Positions 61,185-64,000 of a stretch of DNA of 64,000 bases are shown in pieces. Position 1 is the stretch's first letter. Each line of letters starts with the position of its first letter. The position numbers were made by a program, and so were the translations under genes. The stretch spans positions 62,001-126,000 of the forward strand of contig NZ_CAXHZC010000004.1 in assembly GCF_964021845.1 (NCBI RefSeq), written 5' to 3'. The DNA comes from Arcticibacterium sp964021845. GTDB lineage: Bacteria; Bacteroidota; Bacteroidia; Cytophagales; Spirosomataceae. The notes below the pieces were generated by a model. The model saw nothing but the letters and a program-made list of their open reading frames with translations. It had not been told where the DNA came from and searched no databases.

Positions 61185-64000
61185 ATGACTCTTAAAAACC
61201 TATCTTTTTTTGTTTTACTCGGCTTACTGTTTTCATGCAAAGAGAAAAATCTCTTTGAAAAGATTGAGTCGTCTCATTCTAATATTACATTTTCAAATGT
61301 CTTAGTAGAGAGTGACACCTTGAATATTTTAGATTTCGAGTATTTCTATAATGGTTCGGGTGTAGGAATCGCTGATTTCAATAATGATGGCCTTCAGGAT
61401 ATCTTTTTTAGTGGAAATCAAGTGGCCAATAAAATGTACATCAATAAGGGTGATTTCAAGTTTGAAGATATATCAGAACTGGCAGGTATAGAAGGACAGG
61501 AAAGATGGAGTGCTGGCGTAATTACTGTAGATATTAATGCCGATGGGTTAATGGATGTCTATGTAGCCGCTACAGTGAAGGGAACTGCTGAAGAACGTCA
61601 AAACTTACTGTTTGTTAATCAAGGTTTGACAGATGGAGTTCCAATTTTTAAGGAATTAGGAGAGGAGTACGGTGTGAATGATTCTGGTCACACAGAAAAC
61701 GCTGCATTTTTTGACTATGATAATGATGGAGACTTAGATCTATATATTTTAACCAATATAGCCGATAGTAATCCAAACAGCTTCAGAAAGAAGGTAATAG
61801 ATGGTTCTTACCCTAATACAGATAGATTTTACGAGTGTACATGGAGTGTAGAGTTGGGCCATCCAGTATATAAGGATATTTCAAAGCAAGCTGGCATTAC
61901 AATAGAAGGCTATGGCCTGGGGCTAAACATTTGTGATATAAATAGAGATGGCTGGAAAGATATTTATGTGACCAATGACTATGCAGCAGATGATTTACTT
62001 TATATAAACATGAAAGATGGTACTTTTCAAGATATGGCGAGTGACTATTTTAAGCATACAAGTAATTCTGCTATGGGAAATGATGTAGCCGATATCAATA
62101 ATGATGGTTATTTAGATATGGTGGCTTTAGATATGTTGGCTAAAAACAATGAAAGGAAGAAGGTTTTAGCCGGACCAATGAATTACCAGCTTTTTATGTT
62201 TAGTAATGAATTTGGATACACTTATCAGTATATGCGGAATACATTACAGCTAAATAATGGCGTAAATGAATTTAATAAACCTATGTTTAGTGAGATAAGC
62301 TTTTTAGCTGGTTTTGCTGAAACAGACTGGAGTTGGACACCTTCTTTGGCTGATTTTGACAATGACGGTTATCGTGATTTGATAGTTACAAATGGCTTCC
62401 CCAAAGATGTTACCGATAGAGACTTTATGGCTTATAGGCAGCAAGCTGAGTTTTTGGCCTCAAGACCTTACTTACTAGGGCAAATGCCAGAAGTTAAGAT
62501 TAGTAATTACGCCTTTAGAAATAATGGAAATTTAGAATTTGAAGATGTTACCAAAGAATGGGGAATGGAAATCCCTTCTTTTTCCAATGGAGCTGTTTAT
62601 GCAGATCTAGATAATGATGGAGATTTAGATTATGTGGTCAATAATATCGATGATGAAGCTTTTGTTTTTCGAAATAATCTAATTGAAAATAAAGAGGAGG
62701 ACGTTCGTAATTATTTACGAGTTAAATGTATAGGTGATGGATTAAACATTAACGGTATTGGAGCGGTGGTACTGCTAGAGTTCGCTTCAGGAGAAAAGAT
62801 GATTCATGAAAACATGCCTCAGCGTGGTTACCTTTCTAGTGTGGAGCCTACGCTTCATTTTGGATTGGGAGACAGGAAAGTGGTAAGCTTAAAGGTATTT
62901 TGGCCAAATGGAAAAATGCAGCTAATAAACAATCCAGAGTTAAATCAAGTATTGGAAGTAAATGTGGTAGAAGCTAGCCTTTCTTCAGATTTCTCAAGAG
63001 TAGATAAAACGAATATTTATTTTGAAGATATTTCTGATAGTTTAAATATTTCCTACACCCATTTTGAAACTGACTTTATTGATTTTAACCTTCAAAATCT
63101 GATTCCATTTAAGCTTTCTGAGTCAGGTCCTGGTGTTTCTGTAGGAGACATAAACAGTGATGGCTTGGAGGACTTTTTTATTGGAGGTTCAAAAGGGCAA
63201 AGTGGAGTCTTTATGACACAAAAGGCTAATGGCGAATTTAACCGTACATACTTATTAGACGAAATTAAAGTACCGACTAAACTTGGAGAAGATTTAGGAA
63301 GTCTATTTTTTGATGCTGATGGTGATGGTGATTTGGATCTGTACATATGCAAAGGTGGAACAGAGTCTGCTAAATATGAATCAAGCTATCAAGACCAATT
63401 ATTTTTAAACGATGGGAGTGGGAATTTCACATTGACCACAAGCAGTTTACCAGACTTTACAATAAGTACTTCATGCGTAAGAGGAACAGATTACGATAAT
63501 GATGGAGATTTAGACCTATTTGTGGCAGGGAGGTCTGTGCCTTCGGAATATCCAAAATTTGAAACTTCAAAAATCCTTAGAAATGACTCTAGAGGAGGTC
63601 AGGTAAGTTTTACTGATGTGACTGATGAAATAGCCCCAGGTTTTAATAATGTAGGGCTAATCTGCGATATTCTATTGACAGATTTTGATAATGATGGTCA
63701 AACCGACGCTGTTTTAATAGGGGAATGGAGTGAAATCATTTTTATGAAAAATGAAAACGGGAAATTCAGCAAGGCTCAGAATACCGGACTAGAAGGATTA
63801 AAAGGAATTTGGACTTCTATTAATGGAGCCGATTTTGACCAAGATGGCGACATTGATTACGTAGTGGGAAATATTGGTGAAAATTCATTGATGAAGGGTA
63901 CTGAAAAGGAGCCAACTATGATAGTGGCAAAAGACTTTGACAACAATGGTAATTATGATATCATTCCTTTTGTATACTTCAATACTGAAAGTGGAGAAAG
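61185..64000 (+). CDS. FG-GAP/VCBS repeat and ASPIC/UnbV lipoprotein (partial, 3' end outside window)
   Basis: The ATG at 61185 opens a lipoprotein signal MTLKNLSFFVLLGLLFSC (Cys18). The protein then has 13 calcium-loop-like motifs of the D-x-D/N-x-D-G-x-x-D type, such as DFNNDGLQD, DINADGLMD, DYDNDGDLD and DFDNDGYRD, spread through the 938 codons seen. An ASPIC/UnbV segment (INGIGAVVLLEFASGEKMIH to WPNGKMQLI) lies near residues 523-583. Such proteins are commonly coded after SusC/SusD pairs. The substrate is unknown. A TATTTTTG box at 61159-61166 is a candidate promoter. Confidence 0.9.
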   Translation, partial: MTLKNLSFFVLLGLLFSCKEKNLFEKIESSHSNITFSNVLVESDTLNILDFEYFYNGSGVGIADFNNDGLQDIFFSGNQVANKMYINKGDFKFEDISELAGIEGQERWSAGVITVDINADGLMDVYVAATVKGTAEERQNLLFVNQGLTDGVPIFKELGEEYGVNDSGHTENAAFFDYDNDGDLDLYILTNIADSNPNSFRKKVIDGSYPNTDRFYECTWSVELGHPVYKDISKQAGITIEGYGLGLNICDINRDGWKDIYVTNDYAADDLLYINMKDGTFQDMASDYFKHTSNSAMGNDVADINNDGYLDMVALDMLAKNNERKKVLAGPMNYQLFMFSNEFGYTYQYMRNTLQLNNGVNEFNKPMFSEISFLAGFAETDWSWTPSLADFDNDGYRDLIVTNGFPKDVTDRDFMAYRQQAEFLASRPYLLGQMPEVKISNYAFRNNGNLEFEDVTKEWGMEIPSFSNGAVYADLDNDGDLDYVVNNIDDEAFVFRNNLIENKEEDVRNYLRVKCIGDGLNINGIGAVVLLEFASGEKMIHENMPQRGYLSSVEPTLHFGLGDRKVVSLKVFWPNGKMQLINNPELNQVLEVNVVEASLSSDFSRVDKTNIYFEDISDSLNISYTHFETDFIDFNLQNLIPFKLSESGPGVSVGDINSDGLEDFFIGGSKGQSGVFMTQKANGEFNRTYLLDEIKVPTKLGEDLGSLFFDADGDGDLDLYICKGGTESAKYESSYQDQLFLNDGSGNFTLTTSSLPDFTISTSCVRGTDYDNDGDLDLFVAGRSVPSEYPKFETSKILRNDSRGGQVSFTDVTDEIAPGFNNVGLICDILLTDFDNDGQTDAVLIGEWSEIIFMKNENGKFSKAQNTGLEGLKGIWTSINGADFDQDGDIDYVVGNIGENSLMKGTEKEPTMIVAKDFDNNGNYDIIPFVYFNTESGE

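Noticed and set aside
63092..63352. Minus-strand frame opposite the FG-GAP gene
   Set aside because: It is the complement of repeated D-x-D-G-x-D codons.
1..64000. CRISPR arrays, tRNA, rRNA, insertion sequences, prophage
   Set aside because: No repeated spacers, cloverleaf-like sequences, transposase or phage genes were seen in reading both strands.

Overview
The window looks like chromosomal DNA of an AT-rich member of the Bacteroidota, most likely in or near the Cytophagales. The evidence is the TAnnTTTG-type promoter boxes, almost no Shine-Dalgarno sequences, C-terminal type IX secretion (T9SS) tails of both A and B type, a SusC/SusD pair, a Bacteroidota-style ExbB-ExbD-ExbD-TonB locus, a GWxTD protein and a PorE-like OmpA protein. 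I see no rRNA, tRNA, CRISPR array, prophage or insertion sequence. Genus and species cannot be told from this.

Layout. 1-4920 (minus): nuoA-B-C-D-E-F of respiratory complex I, tightly packed, followed by the start of a membrane-anchored SGNH-like protein instead of nuoG. 5081-9489 (minus): a large secreted sialate-O-acetylesterase-like protein with a T9SS tail, then obgE and adk. 9607-15611 (minus): the ExbB/ExbD/ExbD/TonB energy-transduction locus with a small membrane protein, a PstS-like lipoprotein and a TPR protein. 15953-22062: a secreted M28 peptidase, gcvP, and a pabB-pabC pair for p-aminobenzoate. 22100-24763: a SAM-I riboswitch, metY and metX (methionine synthesis). 24744-31481: an alpha/beta hydrolase with a truncated haemoglobin, a GWxTD lipoprotein with an RlmB-type methyltransferase, a haloperoxidase-like lipoprotein and dnaG. 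31452-39190: a START-like protein, a large zinc metalloprotease, a PorE-like OmpA protein, ssb and mutY. 39273-42378: HU, a TPR membrane protein, a 29-residue COX24/mS38-like basic protein and RNase G. 42449-48249: assorted lipoproteins, an SpmA-SpmB fusion, a VanX-like dipeptidase, a LytTR regulator and pheS. 48274-64000: an accessory, surface-directed region with a second acetylesterase-like T9SS protein, a SpoU methyltransferase, a secreted unknown, a GH16 glucanase lipoprotein, a Tat-exported TIM-barrel isomerase-like protein, a lamin-tail/T9SS-B protein, a SusC gene with a one-base frameshift, SusD, and a partial 13-motif FG-GAP/UnbV lipoprotein.

Most of the window is ordinary core genome. 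The points most worth a second look are the haloperoxidase-like protein that has lost its PSGH motif, the SusC frameshift at about 56318, the tiny COX24-like gene followed by a terminator and a palindrome over the RNase G start codon, terminators placed inside what look like operons (TonB locus, metY-metX), and the shared promoter architecture. I did not find a convincing wholly new multi-gene system.
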